DNA from: Mangrovibacter plantisponsor
Lineage (GTDB): Bacteria; Pseudomonadota; Gammaproteobacteria; Enterobacterales; Enterobacteriaceae
Reading direction: 5' to 3'
DNA: 64,000 nt
Assembly: GCF_003182475.1 (NCBI RefSeq)
Contig: NZ_QGTS01000001.1
Span: 479,980 to 543,979 of the forward strand
Position numbers and translations under genes: made by a program. Shown piece by piece: positions 1 through 8,678 of this stretch (positions within the stretch are counted from its first letter, which is position 1; each line of letters opens with the position of its first letter). The notes beneath the pieces were generated by a model. The model did no database searches, was not told the origin of the DNA, and saw only the letters and a program-made list of their open reading frames with translations.

Positions 1-767
1 ATCGACGATACCTGGTAATTACCAGACATGCTGGCGGTATAAAGCATAATCGGCAATGTCGAAATATCCGGAGCACCAACAAAAAAAGTGCCGGTGAATT
101 CATCCATTGATTCCAGGAACACAAAGATACTTGCGGCGATAATCCCGGGTGCCGCCTGGGGCAAAATAATGGTGAAGAAAGTGTATACCGGCCCGGCCCC
201 CAGGTTACGGGCAGCTCTGGCCTGCAATGGGTCTGTGGCTGAAAACGCGGCAACGCTTATCCAGACGGAATACATTAACCCATGCACACTGTGCACCAGC
301 ACCACCCCCAGTACCGTGCCATTCAGCCCCCACTGGTAAAACAGGCGGGCGACATTCATGTACACAGTAAGGTTTGGGAATGCCTGCGGGATAAGAAACA
401 ACAACATGAAAACCAGGCGTAACGGCATGGTACGTTGTGCCAGAGCGTAACCTGCAGGCACAGAGACAACCAGGCAAACCAGCACACTCAGTAACGCAAC
501 CCCCAGGCTGGTAAACAATGAACCAGACACATCACTGTAAGGACTGAATACCTGAAACCAGTATTTTAACCCCCACTGGCTGGGCAGCGCATGAGGGAAA
601 AACCAGCTTTCCGCCACACTCCAGATGAGTAAATTAACAACCGGCCCTAACAGGACTAACACCAGAAAAATAACCAGCAGCGTTTGCCAAAACCGCCCAT
701 TATAAATCTGCAAAATACGCCGTGGTAATTTGACCGATACCGGAACAGGTAACATTGCCGATGCCAT
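1..767 (-). CDS. ABC importer inner-membrane permease, second subunit (3' end outside window)
   Basis: This reading frame runs from an ATG at 767 through the left edge of the window without a stop, giving about 255 visible residues. It starts MASAMLPVPVSVKLPRR, followed by hydrophobic membrane segments. The cytoplasmic EAA loop typical of binding-protein-dependent permeases is visible (AARNLGAGPVYTFFTIILPQ, around residues 195-215). Its ATG overlaps the stop codon of the preceding permease by one base (TAATG), so the two are probably translationally coupled. It should form the heterodimeric membrane channel with the 767-1633 product, in the spermidine/putrescine/2-aminoethylphosphonate class of importers. 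The transported substrate cannot be read from the sequence; the neighbours point to a phosphorylated compound. The end of the protein lies outside the window. Confidence 0.85.
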   Translation of the reverse strand, partial: MASAMLPVPVSVKLPRRILQIYNGRFWQTLLVIFLVLVLLGPVVNLLIWSVAESWFFPHALPSQWGLKYWFQVFSPYSDVSGSLFTSLGVALLSVLVCLVVSVPAGYALAQRTMPLRLVFMLLFLIPQAFPNLTVYMNVARLFYQWGLNGTVLGVVLVHSVHGLMYSVWISVAAFSATDPLQARAARNLGAGPVYTFFTIILPQAAPGIIAASIFVFLESMDEFTGTFFVGAPDISTLPIMLYTASMSGNYQVSS

Positions 768-1633
768 TACTGGCCCCCTTTTTCTTTCAGGCTGTAGCGT
801 AAATAAAACCAGGACAACACTGCACAAATTCCCCAGGAAACAATGCCCAATGCACTGGCAACCGGGTAATCACCATAAGAGTTAACACGAAAAGCCATAT
901 CGACTGTCAGCATGCCGGGGGAGCCGGTGCCAATCATTAAAGGGACAGAAAGCACAGACAACATCATTACCGTGGATAACACCAGTGCCACACCCAGAGT
1001 GGGCATAACCTGCGGCAGAATAATAGTGAATAAAATACGTATTCTGGACGCACCCAGATTCCGTGCAGCCTGAATTTGTGCCGGGTCTACCGCCGCCATT
1101 GCCCCGGCAACTAATAACGTCACAAAAGCGAATTGCTTCCAGACAAAAGTAATAATAATGCCTTTCCACCCTAAAAATGACACGGTTTCCAGCGGGGTAA
1201 CCAGGCCAGTGGCCACCAGCGCATTATTCATTAACCCATTTTTTGCCAGGAACGTTCGCATCATTTGCGCCGTGACAATAAAGGGAATAAACAGCGGCAA
1301 CCGGTACAATAACCCCAACAACCGGACTGCTTTTTGCCAGGGAGATAACACCACTACCGCGGAAACTGTTACTGAAATCACTGCCAGCAACGCCAGAGAA
1401 ACCAGTACAATAACCACCGAAAAGACAATATCCTGCGAATAGAGCGAAAATACTTTGCGCATTGGCTCAAGGCTGAATTCCGCCTGCTTACCGGTGAATG
1501 CGGCAACCAGAGAAGCACCCATCGGCCAGATAAACAGCAGGCTTATCATTAATGCCGCAGGTGCGACTAACAGATATAAATGAATATTTTTATTTCTCAT
1601 CCCAGGCTGTCCGGCTACAGAATTAATGACCAA
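767..1633 (-). CDS. ABC importer inner-membrane permease, first subunit
   Basis: A 288-residue integral membrane protein with about six hydrophobic segments, the first near residues 18-40. The EAA loop reads AARNLGASRIRILFTIILPQ (around residues 189-208), the site that docks onto the ATPase. The length and loop fit permeases of the PotB/PhnU/AfuB type. It begins 33 bases after the binding-protein gene and overlaps the next permease by one base, so it belongs to a four-gene operon ATPase, binding protein, permease, permease. The start at 1633 (MVINSVAGQPGMRNKN) could instead be the internal Met at residue 12; the sequence does not decide this. The substrate is unknown. Confidence 0.85.
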   Translation of the reverse strand: MVINSVAGQPGMRNKNIHLYLLVAPAALMISLLFIWPMGASLVAAFTGKQAEFSLEPMRKVFSLYSQDIVFSVVIVLVSLALLAVISVTVSAVVVLSPWQKAVRLLGLLYRLPLFIPFIVTAQMMRTFLAKNGLMNNALVATGLVTPLETVSFLGWKGIIITFVWKQFAFVTLLVAGAMAAVDPAQIQAARNLGASRIRILFTIILPQVMPTLGVALVLSTVMMLSVLSVPLMIGTGSPGMLTVDMAFRVNSYGDYPVASALGIVSWGICAVLSWFYLRYSLKEKGGQ

Positions 1634-1666
1634 AATACGCCCGGGAGAATCCCCCGGGCTGAATAA

Positions 1667-2818
1667 TTAATTTGAGACCTGGCTTTCATAGCCTTCTTTG
1701 ATGTCATCAAAATAAGGCGCTATTGGGAAACTTTTACCGTATTCAGCCAGTGCCTGAGGTGTAATTTCAGCAAACAGTTTTTCCCAGGTGGCGCTATCCA
1801 GCTCTGGTTTTACATATTTCGCGTCAATCCCCGGGTACCAGTTAAATTGCTTCACGATTCCCTGAGCCTGAACAGCCGGGCTGGTTGCCAGGCTAATAAA
1901 ATCTCGCGCCAGTTCAGGGTGCGCAGCTTTGGCAGGCAGAACGTAATACATTGGTTGCCCGGGCATCCCTGGCGCTAACAGCGAAAGTTTAATCGACGGA
2001 GGCAATTTGCCCTGGTCTTTCCAGCTATAAAACATATCCACCCATACCGGGCCCATCGCTATCTCACCACGGCTCAGCATGTCGAGAGTACCCGCATTAC
2101 CCGGTGTAAATGTCACATTCTGATTAAAGGCTTTAAGTTTCTGGAATGCTGGCCCCCAGCTTTGTTCAATGGATTTATCATACTTCCCGGCAGACAGGCG
2201 GCTGGCATCCGTCCCACCCCAGGCATAGATCCACCCCACCACAAAACTGACGCCCGACATGCCGTTTTTGATGCCGTTATACCCGAAAGCTTTGGGATGT
2301 TTTTCCGCCCACTGCACTAATTCGCCATAACTTTGTGGCGGTTTTTTTACCAGGTCACTATTCCAGGCAATGGCTGTCTGGCTTAAAAACATCGGCATAA
2401 CATAGCCATCGACATTCACGCCCAGCGCATTTTTCGCATTCTGCGCACTGACCATTTTGCCTTCAGGAATAGAATCCCGGTAACGTGCCAGTAAGCCTTT
2501 ATCCACCAACTCGCCACCAGCTTTTTGGTGCACCACGGCAACATCCATATCCCACTGTTTTACGCCACTCGCCTGTTGTGCCGATAACTTCTCCATAATT
2601 TTGTTCGAACCGGCATCCCCCGGCCCTGTCCCGATAACATTCACTTTAACGCCAGGATGCGCCGCTTCGAATTTCGGTGCTAAAAACGTTTTCACGTAAT
2701 CCACCATGTTCTGGTCACCGGCTGTTGCCACATTAAGCACCGTATCTGCCCAGGCTAAGGGTGTAAGCAACCCGCAGGAAAGTGACGCCATTACTGCCAA
2801 TTTTTTCATGGAAAACAT
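1667..2818 (-). CDS. ABC importer periplasmic substrate-binding protein
   Basis: A 383-residue extracellular solute-binding protein of family 1. The N terminus MFSMKKLAVMASLSCG... LAWA is a Sec signal peptide; cleavage after AWA would leave DTVLNVATAGDQN as the mature start. I chose the ATG at 2818 because GGGGA lies about six bases upstream of it. The frame stays open to 2869, and an ATG at 2809 (MKKLAV) is also possible. The mature protein resembles PhnS/AfuA/spermidine-type receptors in length and in the early GTGPGDAG loop, which could bind an anionic group. It lies 34 bases after the ATPase gene. The ligand is not known; the linked phosphodiesterase and phosphatase genes suggest an organic phosphate. 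Confidence 0.82.
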   Translation of the reverse strand: MFSMKKLAVMASLSCGLLTPLAWADTVLNVATAGDQNMVDYVKTFLAPKFEAAHPGVKVNVIGTGPGDAGSNKIMEKLSAQQASGVKQWDMDVAVVHQKAGGELVDKGLLARYRDSIPEGKMVSAQNAKNALGVNVDGYVMPMFLSQTAIAWNSDLVKKPPQSYGELVQWAEKHPKAFGYNGIKNGMSGVSFVVGWIYAWGGTDASRLSAGKYDKSIEQSWGPAFQKLKAFNQNVTFTPGNAGTLDMLSRGEIAMGPVWVDMFYSWKDQGKLPPSIKLSLLAPGMPGQPMYYVLPAKAAHPELARDFISLATSPAVQAQGIVKQFNWYPGIDAKYVKPELDSATWEKLFAEITPQALAEYGKSFPIAPYFDDIKEGYESQVSN

Positions 2819-2852
2819 AACTATCCCCAAAATATTAACGAACAATAAGCCG

Positions 2853-3875
2853 TTACATTGCACGTGCAAAAATGTGCAAGGCTGGCGCTGGAATATGGAG
2901 TGTTACCGGAGTTTGCTGCGCCCAACAGTTGGGGGCATCAGCAAACAGCATTTGATTATTGACCCGCACACCGTGGCGGTAGTTGTGGCCGAGAAAAGCC
3001 GACTGTTCGACAACCCCGTGCAGACGCAGCCCGGGGCTGGCGTGTTCTGTGTGTTCACGGGTAATGGCAACATCCGTGCTGCGAAAATAAATTTCGCTTT
3101 CCCAGCTTTCAGGCTGTGGCCTGATACAGTCAGGCAATTGGGCAGACAACCAGACCAGCCGGTTATCTGCTCCCATAAAGTCGGCAACGAATGCCGTTGC
3201 CGGGTGTTGATACACGTTTTCCGGGGTATCGAGTTGCTCAATGGTTCCCTGGTTCATGACCGCAATCCGGTCTGCCATCACCAGAGCTTCTTCCTGGTCG
3301 TGGGTAACAATTAACGAGGTGAAACCCAGTTTTTCCTGCAATGTTTTTATTTCATGGCGCACGCTCAGGCGCACTTTTGCGTCCAGATTTGAAAGTGGTT
3401 CATCCAGCACTAATACGTCGGGTTCAATAGCCAGGGCTCGGGCCAGAGCTACGCGCTGCCGTTGGCCGCCAGATAACGCCGCCACATTTTTATCGGCCAT
3501 TCCCTCCAGATTGACCATGGCGAGTAAATCCATTATTCGGCGCTGGCTTTCTGCCTTGCTAACTTTGCGCACTTTCAACCCAAAACCAATATTTTGCGCC
3601 ACAGTTAAATGGGGCCACAGCGCATAACTTTGAAAAACCATGGTGATATTACGTTGTTCAGCAGGCAGTAATGTAATATTGCGCCCGGCAACAGAAACCT
3701 CACCAGACAGAGTAGGAATAAACCCACACAAGGTATTTAGCAGGGTGGTTTTCCCGCACCCTGAAGGCCCCAGTAATGCAAGCATTTCGCCTTTATTCAC
3801 CGACAAATCAATGTCACGCAAAATAACCTGCTTTCCGTACCCGGAAGTTAACTGGCTGATTTGTAAATAGCTCAT
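2853..3875 (-). CDS. ABC importer ATP-binding protein
   Basis: A 340-residue nucleotide-binding subunit that powers the importer encoded by the next three genes. The Walker A motif GPSGCGKTT is near residues 36-44, the signature LSGGQRQRVALARALA near 135-150 and Walker B VLVLDEPLSNLD just after it, followed by the H-loop VTHDQEEA. About 100 residues beyond the ATPase core look like a TOBE-type regulatory domain, as in PotA, UgpC and PhnT. It is the first gene of the minus-strand operon. Its start lies 36 bases from a perfect 18-bp palindrome (3911-3928), so its transcription is probably controlled by the LacI-type protein encoded at 4790-5857. Confidence 0.9.
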   Translation of the reverse strand: MSYLQISQLTSGYGKQVILRDIDLSVNKGEMLALLGPSGCGKTTLLNTLCGFIPTLSGEVSVAGRNITLLPAEQRNITMVFQSYALWPHLTVAQNIGFGLKVRKVSKAESQRRIMDLLAMVNLEGMADKNVAALSGGQRQRVALARALAIEPDVLVLDEPLSNLDAKVRLSVRHEIKTLQEKLGFTSLIVTHDQEEALVMADRIAVMNQGTIEQLDTPENVYQHPATAFVADFMGADNRLVWLSAQLPDCIRPQPESWESEIYFRSTDVAITREHTEHASPGLRLHGVVEQSAFLGHNYRHGVRVNNQMLFADAPNCWAQQTPVTLHIPAPALHIFARAM

Positions 3876-3910
3876 AGTCTTTTAACCTGATTGCGGCTGA
3901 TTTTTCTGTT

Positions 3911-3928
3911 AATGAACACGTGTTCATT
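3911..3928. promoter_or_regulatory. perfect 18-bp palindromic operator, LacI-type
   Basis: AATGAACACGTGTTCATT equals its own reverse complement over all 18 bases and has a central CpG, the usual layout of LacI-family operators. It sits in the 156-bp divergent region between the ABC operon (start 3875) and the phosphodiesterase gene (start 4032). A LacI-type regulator is encoded in the plus-strand arm. Inference: this is its autoregulatory operator and it controls both arms. Confidence 0.75.
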
Positions 3929-4031
3929 TCTCTGTAAAAAAAATGCAACCTTGAATCGACATGATGTGAGCCTACTTTGTCGTGCATTTGTGACACTTTA
4001 ATTAATGCGGGAAGAAATTTAGCGAGGCAGA

Positions 4032-4796
4032 ATGAAAATTGATGTTCTGGGTTGTGGCAGCGCATTTTCGTTAAACCACACTACATCGGCTATTCGTATT
4101 ATTGATGACCAGCAGTCACAGTGGCTGATTGATTGCGGCCCTACAGTTCCTCGCGCGTTATGGAACCGGGAAGTGGATATCAATGCGATTGATGTGATTT
4201 TTTTCACGCATATTCACCCGGATCACTGTGCGGGCCTTGCGGTATTACTTAACCACTGGAAAAGTTTCGGGCGGGTAAAACCACTGCAAATTTATTGCCA
4301 GCCTGAACAACAAACCGTGCTGGTTAACCAAATCGCGCTGGCAAACTGGCCATACACCGGGCTGACCTTTCCCATTGAAATCCTTGCCAGCCAGCCCACA
4401 TGGCGGTGGCGTGGCTGGCAGATTCAAACAGCCTTCGCGCAACATGAAATTCCAAGCCAGGCCATTCGTATCGAGGCCGATAACCATGCACTGTTTTACA
4501 GTGGTGATGGCAGGCCAACAGACGCAACCCAGGCACTGATGGCTGGCAGTACTCTGGCTTTTCAGGAATGTGCGTCCTGGCTCCCTCTGGCTGCTGATGC
4601 TTCTCACGGCGATTACCCTGCCTGCCTGGCATTATGTGAAAAGCTGGCATTAAACCTGATGGTGTTGTACCACTGCCAGGATGCTGACCGGCCAGCTATT
4701 GCACAGGCCTGCGCGCTTCACCCTCATTTACGGCTCAGCGACGACGGCGCCATGTTCGACCTGGCCCGCCCAAACCGGCTGCAAACGGCATGGTGA
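4032..4796 (+). CDS. metallo-beta-lactamase-fold phosphodiesterase, PhnP-like
   Basis: A 254-residue cytoplasmic hydrolase of the RNase Z/PhnP branch of the metallo-beta-lactamase fold. The dinuclear metal motif HIHPDH is at residues 60-65. Further likely metal ligands are the Asp of YSGDGRP and the His of LYHCQD near the C terminus. PhnP opens cyclic ribose phosphates and 2',3'-cyclic nucleotides in phosphonate catabolism. No C-P lyase gene is present here, so a different cyclic or diester phosphate is likely. The gene starts the plus-strand arm, next to the operator palindrome, and its end overlaps the regulator gene by 7 bases. The downstream phosphatase-family gene suggests a two-step route, diester to monoester to free alcohol. 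The substrate is inferred, not shown. Confidence 0.8.
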   Translation: MKIDVLGCGSAFSLNHTTSAIRIIDDQQSQWLIDCGPTVPRALWNREVDINAIDVIFFTHIHPDHCAGLAVLLNHWKSFGRVKPLQIYCQPEQQTVLVNQIALANWPYTGLTFPIEILASQPTWRWRGWQIQTAFAQHEIPSQAIRIEADNHALFYSGDGRPTDATQALMAGSTLAFQECASWLPLAADASHGDYPACLALCEKLALNLMVLYHCQDADRPAIAQACALHPHLRLSDDGAMFDLARPNRLQTAW

Positions 4797-5857
4797 AAGT
4801 CCCCAGTCCCAATAAATCTACAGTAACAGCGCAGGATGTTGCCCGCCTGGCGGGGGTTTCCCGTGCTGTGGTTTCCAGAGCACTCAGCAACAATGGCAGC
4901 GTTTCCCCGCAATCCCGCGCCAGAGTGGAAGCTGCGGCACGCCAGTTGGGTTATCAGGTTAACTTTCTTGCTCAGGGGCTTAACCGGCAGCGTAGCCAGT
5001 TAATTGGCGTGGTGGTTGCCCGGTTGACTGATCCGTTTCGCAGTACCCTGGTCAATGCTTTGTTATCTGCAATTCAGGCCAGGGGGTACCAGGCACTGGT
5101 CACTGAAATTACTGATGAGCAAGAAACTGGCCTGTCACTACGCCGTTTTACGCAATTTCGGGTATCGGGAGTGGTCGTGACTTCCGGGCAGCCCCCGGAA
5201 TCTATTGTGCGGGAGTGTATAGAGCACCATATCCCTGTGGTGGGTATTAACCGGGCGCAGAGTGGCCCGTCCATGGATGTTGTCTGTTCAGATAACCATG
5301 CTGGCGCTATGCTGGCGGCAGCACAACTCCGTGCAGCAGGGTGCCAGTCGTTTATCTGGCTTAACTACCAGGGTTCAACCTGGGCAGGCCGGGCGCGTGG
5401 TGAGGCGTTTCACCATGCACTTACCGCAAAAGGCATCGCGCCAGAATGCCTGAGAGAGTTGCAGGCCCCAAAGGACGGGTATGAAGGCGGTTTTTGGGCG
5501 GCGCAACACAGTGATTTACAACACAGTGCTTTATTACCCCAGCGGGCCACTACCGGTGTATTTTGCGCCAATGCTCTGCTGGCTTGTGGTTTCCTGGATG
5601 GCATGCGCCAGCAAGGCATAAACGCCCCGACCGATTTTCATTTGATAGGCTTTGATAACACCCCCCAGACCGCATGGGAAAGTTACCAACTCACCACGAT
5701 TCACCAGCAAGTGGATGTACTGGCAGCAAAAGCGCTGGATTGCCTGCATGAACGGGCAAAGAATCCGGAGCTTGCGGCTCAGGTTATCCCGGTGGCGGTG
5801 GAACTTGTCCATCGCCGTACTTCACCTTGCGTAACAGAGCAGACAGACACGTTATGA
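4790..5857 (+). CDS. LacI-family transcriptional regulator
   Basis: A 355-residue repressor-type protein. The helix-turn-helix covers about residues 12-35 (TAQDVARLAGVSRAVVSRAL), followed by the hinge region (VNFLAQGL) and a periplasmic-binding-protein-like effector domain ending with GFDNTPQTAW and TTIHQQ segments typical of the family. The start overlaps the end of the phosphodiesterase gene (ATGGTGA) and the stop overlaps the phosphatase start (ATGA), so the three plus-strand genes are one translationally coupled operon. The obvious target is the palindrome at 3911-3928. The effector is presumably the transported compound or a breakdown product. Confidence 0.9.
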   Translation: MVKVPSPNKSTVTAQDVARLAGVSRAVVSRALSNNGSVSPQSRARVEAAARQLGYQVNFLAQGLNRQRSQLIGVVVARLTDPFRSTLVNALLSAIQARGYQALVTEITDEQETGLSLRRFTQFRVSGVVVTSGQPPESIVRECIEHHIPVVGINRAQSGPSMDVVCSDNHAGAMLAAAQLRAAGCQSFIWLNYQGSTWAGRARGEAFHHALTAKGIAPECLRELQAPKDGYEGGFWAAQHSDLQHSALLPQRATTGVFCANALLACGFLDGMRQQGINAPTDFHLIGFDNTPQTAWESYQLTTIHQQVDVLAAKALDCLHERAKNPELAAQVIPVAVELVHRRTSPCVTEQTDTL

Positions 5858-6615
5858 CAACTGATCAAAAACAGGCATTGTTCACCCTGATTAAACACGC
5901 CGGGCAGCATGCTCAGGCATTGCGCAACCAGGGGCTAAAAATTGATAGTAAGGGCAGGCAAGATTTTGTTTCCGAGGCCGATGTTTGGGTGGAACAACAG
6001 TTACGGAACTGGTTAACACAGCACTTTCCCGCAGACGGTTTTTTAGGTGAAGAAAGCGGGTTACAAACCGGTACCGGGCGCACCTGGGTAATAGACCCGA
6101 TAGACGGCACCACGAATTATATTTTAGGCATGGATTACTGGTGCATTTCAGTGGCTTGTGTTGAAGAGGAGCAGGTTGTACTCGGCATTATTTATGCACC
6201 TGACCGCAACGAGTTTTTTGTGGCTGAAGCCGGGAAAGGCGCTACATTAAATGGGAATTCCCTGCACCTGAAGGAACCCGACCCGGAGCAGGTGGTTATT
6301 GGACTGGGGCGCTCCAGCCGTACGCCTTTAGATGGCTACCTGAAAACCTTACAACACCTGTCTGACCAGGGAGTGGAATACCGCCGGTTTGGTGCTGGTG
6401 CGCTGATGCTGGCGCATGTCGCCGCCGGGCAAGTGCACGGGTATTTTGAGGCCCACCTCAATAGCTGGGACGCCCTGGCCGGTTTGCTACTGATTCTGGA
6501 AGCTGGCGGCAAGGCTAACCCCTTTCTGGCTCGCAATGGCCTGACACAAGGTAATGTGATGTGGGCGGCGGCACCGCAAGTATGGCAGCGGTTATCGCCT
6601 GTGTTGTTTGATTAG
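5854..6615 (+). CDS. inositol monophosphatase-family phosphatase
   Basis: A 253-residue member of the Mg2+-dependent, lithium-sensitive phosphatase superfamily (IMPase, CysQ, HisN, FBPase). Metal-binding motifs are visible: GEESG near residues 67-71, WVIDPIDGTTNY near 81-92, and the C-terminal WDALAGLLLILEAGG. The ATG at 5854 overlaps the regulator stop (ATGA); an in-frame ATG lies 27 bases upstream but would overlap more and gives no extra family homology. In this operon the enzyme could remove the phosphate left after the PhnP-like enzyme has opened a diester. Inositol phosphate, a sugar phosphate or a nucleotide phosphate are all possible substrates. Its 3' end overlaps the convergent PBP2-like gene by four bases. 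Confidence 0.87.
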   Translation: MTTDQKQALFTLIKHAGQHAQALRNQGLKIDSKGRQDFVSEADVWVEQQLRNWLTQHFPADGFLGEESGLQTGTGRTWVIDPIDGTTNYILGMDYWCISVACVEEEQVVLGIIYAPDRNEFFVAEAGKGATLNGNSLHLKEPDPEQVVIGLGRSSRTPLDGYLKTLQHLSDQGVEYRRFGAGALMLAHVAAGQVHGYFEAHLNSWDALAGLLLILEAGGKANPFLARNGLTQGNVMWAAAPQVWQRLSPVLFD

Positions 6616-8534
6616 CTCCCCGGTACCACAGGGCTGGTAACGGCACCAGGAGAAGCGCCGGGTGGAGCGGGTGCAGGTACATCCGTCTTCCCGGCGAACA
6701 GGTAGTCCATGATGTTACGCATAATCGGTGCGGCGGTGACACCTTCATCGCCACCATTTTCCAGAATCAGTGTAACGGCGACCTGCGGGTCGTTATAAGG
6801 CGCAAATGCGGTATAAAACACATGGTCCCGCAGGCGTAGCGGAATAGCTTTTGCGTTATACACCTGGTTCTCTTTCAGGCTGAACACCTGCGACGTTCCA
6901 CTCTTCGCCGCAATACCGTAAGGTGCCGTATGGAAGTATTTATATCCGGTACCATTGGGCGCATTCGCCATACCAAACATGGCCCGGCGGACCACGCCCC
7001 AGAATGGTGATGCCGGGTCGCCAACTTGTTGTTGCTCTTTAGGTGTTCGGTAGAAAGAAACCGCTTTCCCCAGCGCCATTTTCGCCATCAAGTGGGGAAT
7101 AATCACATGCCCGTTGTTTAACAGGGTTACCAGCGCTTTTTCCATCTGGATGGGCGTGGCAACCCAGTACCCCTGGCCGATACCGACGGAGATAGTATCC
7201 CCGCGATACCACTGTTTTTTGTGAACTTTGAGCTTCCACTCCCGGTTGGGCAATAACCCCTGGTACTCTTCATGCAAGTCTATCCCGGTGTATTTACCGT
7301 AGCCGAACTGGCTGAGCATTTTATGGATCAAGTCGATCCCCATCATGTTCGCCACCTGGTAAAAAAACGTATCCGATGACTCTTCTATAGCCTGTGTAAC
7401 CGTGATATTGCCGTGCCCCGATTTTTTCCAGTCGCGGTAACGGCGGCTGGTGCCTGGTAATGTCCAGCTGGATCCACTGAACAGATGGGTTTCAGGTGTG
7501 ATGACATGGTTTATCAGTGCCGACATCGCCATGTAAGGTTTGACTGTCGATGCCGGAGGATAAAGCCCTTGTGTAACCCGGTTTATCAACGGCAAGTCCT
7601 GATTATGGAGTAACGTGGCGTAACCTTTTGCACTAATCCCTTCGACAAAAGGGTTCGGATCATAAGAAGGTGTCGAGACCATAGCTAACACTGAACCGTC
7701 GTGAGGGTTCTCCACCAGTACAGCAGCTCGCTGACCAACCAGTTGTTTTTCGATAAATTGTTGCAACGGAAGATCGAGTGTCAGCCAGATGTTCTTACCC
7801 GCCACAGGCGGTATCTGTTTGAGAACCCGAACAATACGCCCGTGGTTATCCACTTCAACTTCCTGGTAACCCGTTTTGCCATGCAGCTGCGATTCGTAGT
7901 AGCTCTCAATACCCTGCTTGCCTATATCGTGGTCAGCAGCGTAATTCTCAGCTTCCCCTGCTTCACTCAGGCGTTTGAGGTCACTGTCATTAATTTTGGA
8001 AACATAGCCGATAACATGCGCCAGTGACGCGCCCCAGGGGTACTGGCGTTCCTGGTAAGTATCAATCCCCACACCTGGAAAACGGTACTGCTCAACCGAA
8101 AACCGCGCCACATCCCGATCTGACAGTTCGTCCTTCAGGATAACGGGTTTATAACGGCTACTATTGTGCAGCGTATGCCAGAAGTTATCGATATCGTCCG
8201 GGGTCAGCCCCACCACAGGCGTTAATTCAGCAATCGTGGTTTTTAAGTTTTTGATTTTGTAAGGTGTAAGCTGAATATCATAGCGGGTAACATTTTTGAC
8301 CAGCGGCGTGTTGTTACGGTCATAAATTATCCCGCGGGTAGGTGCTATTGGCAGCAATTTAATGTCGTTCTGGCTGGATCGCTCGCTGTAGTAGCTATGA
8401 TCCAAAATCTGCAGGCGGTATAAGTTAAAAATCAGAATACAAAAACAGACGATCACCAGTGCGAACGCAATGGAAACCCTGTAGACAAAGAGTTTTCTCT
8501 CTGCGTCAAAATCACGAATGGGTGTTTTTTGCAT
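6612..8534 (-). CDS. penicillin-binding protein 2 paralogue (peptidoglycan transpeptidase)
   Basis: A 640-residue class B penicillin-binding protein, close in length to E. coli PBP2 (633 residues). It has a short cytoplasmic tail, one membrane anchor (about residues 17-38), a pedestal domain and a transpeptidase domain. Active-site motifs are S329-T-V-K, S386-S-D and K544-S-G-T. It ends in a Pro/Ala-rich tail. The normal mrdA neighbours (rodA, rlpA, dacA, ybeB) are absent, so this is more likely a second copy than the essential gene. Salmonella is known to carry such a paralogue (PBP2-SAL), active in acidic medium, and this gene may be equivalent. The neighbouring IMPase gene converges on it. 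I find no strong ribosome-binding site before the ATG. Confidence 0.88.
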   Translation of the reverse strand: MQKTPIRDFDAERKLFVYRVSIAFALVIVCFCILIFNLYRLQILDHSYYSERSSQNDIKLLPIAPTRGIIYDRNNTPLVKNVTRYDIQLTPYKIKNLKTTIAELTPVVGLTPDDIDNFWHTLHNSSRYKPVILKDELSDRDVARFSVEQYRFPGVGIDTYQERQYPWGASLAHVIGYVSKINDSDLKRLSEAGEAENYAADHDIGKQGIESYYESQLHGKTGYQEVEVDNHGRIVRVLKQIPPVAGKNIWLTLDLPLQQFIEKQLVGQRAAVLVENPHDGSVLAMVSTPSYDPNPFVEGISAKGYATLLHNQDLPLINRVTQGLYPPASTVKPYMAMSALINHVITPETHLFSGSSWTLPGTSRRYRDWKKSGHGNITVTQAIEESSDTFFYQVANMMGIDLIHKMLSQFGYGKYTGIDLHEEYQGLLPNREWKLKVHKKQWYRGDTISVGIGQGYWVATPIQMEKALVTLLNNGHVIIPHLMAKMALGKAVSFYRTPKEQQQVGDPASPFWGVVRRAMFGMANAPNGTGYKYFHTAPYGIAAKSGTSQVFSLKENQVYNAKAIPLRLRDHVFYTAFAPYNDPQVAVTLILENGGDEGVTAAPIMRNIMDYLFAGKTDVPAPAPPGASPGAVTSPVVPGS

Positions 8535-8570
8535 ATCAATTTACAGTACAGAAATGCTCATATGCTCAAG

Positions 8571-8678
8571 ATAATTCGAGTTGCAGCCAGGCGGCAACGC
8601 AGTGGATACCGGGGCTTACACGGGTAAGTGACCGGAGTAAGCGAGGACAGCTAACATACCTGCAATTGAAAAATGAAT
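8571..8678. repeat. enterobacterial palindromic intergenic repeat, copy 1
   Basis: The segment beginning ATAATTCGAGTTGCAG and containing CAACGCAG, GGCTTAC, GTAAGTGACCGG and AAGCGAGG matches two other segments of this window (11823-11908 and 11923-12034). It resembles small MITE-like repeats common between genes in Enterobacterales. This copy is the most diverged of the three (GGACAGCTAACATACC instead of GGCAGCCAACACACC). It lies in the 366-bp gap between the PBP2-like gene and the next unknown gene. The rest of that gap holds a 7-2-7 inverted repeat at 8685-8700 and nothing else I recognise. Confidence 0.7.

Noticed and set aside
2706-3314. 202-codon plus-strand open frame across the binding-protein and ATPase genes.
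   Set aside because: It runs antisense to two clear ABC genes with intact motifs and has no own translation signals.
3241-3627. 128-codon plus-strand open frame.
   Set aside because: It is antisense to the Walker and signature motifs of the ABC ATPase and has low-complexity Ser/Arg composition.
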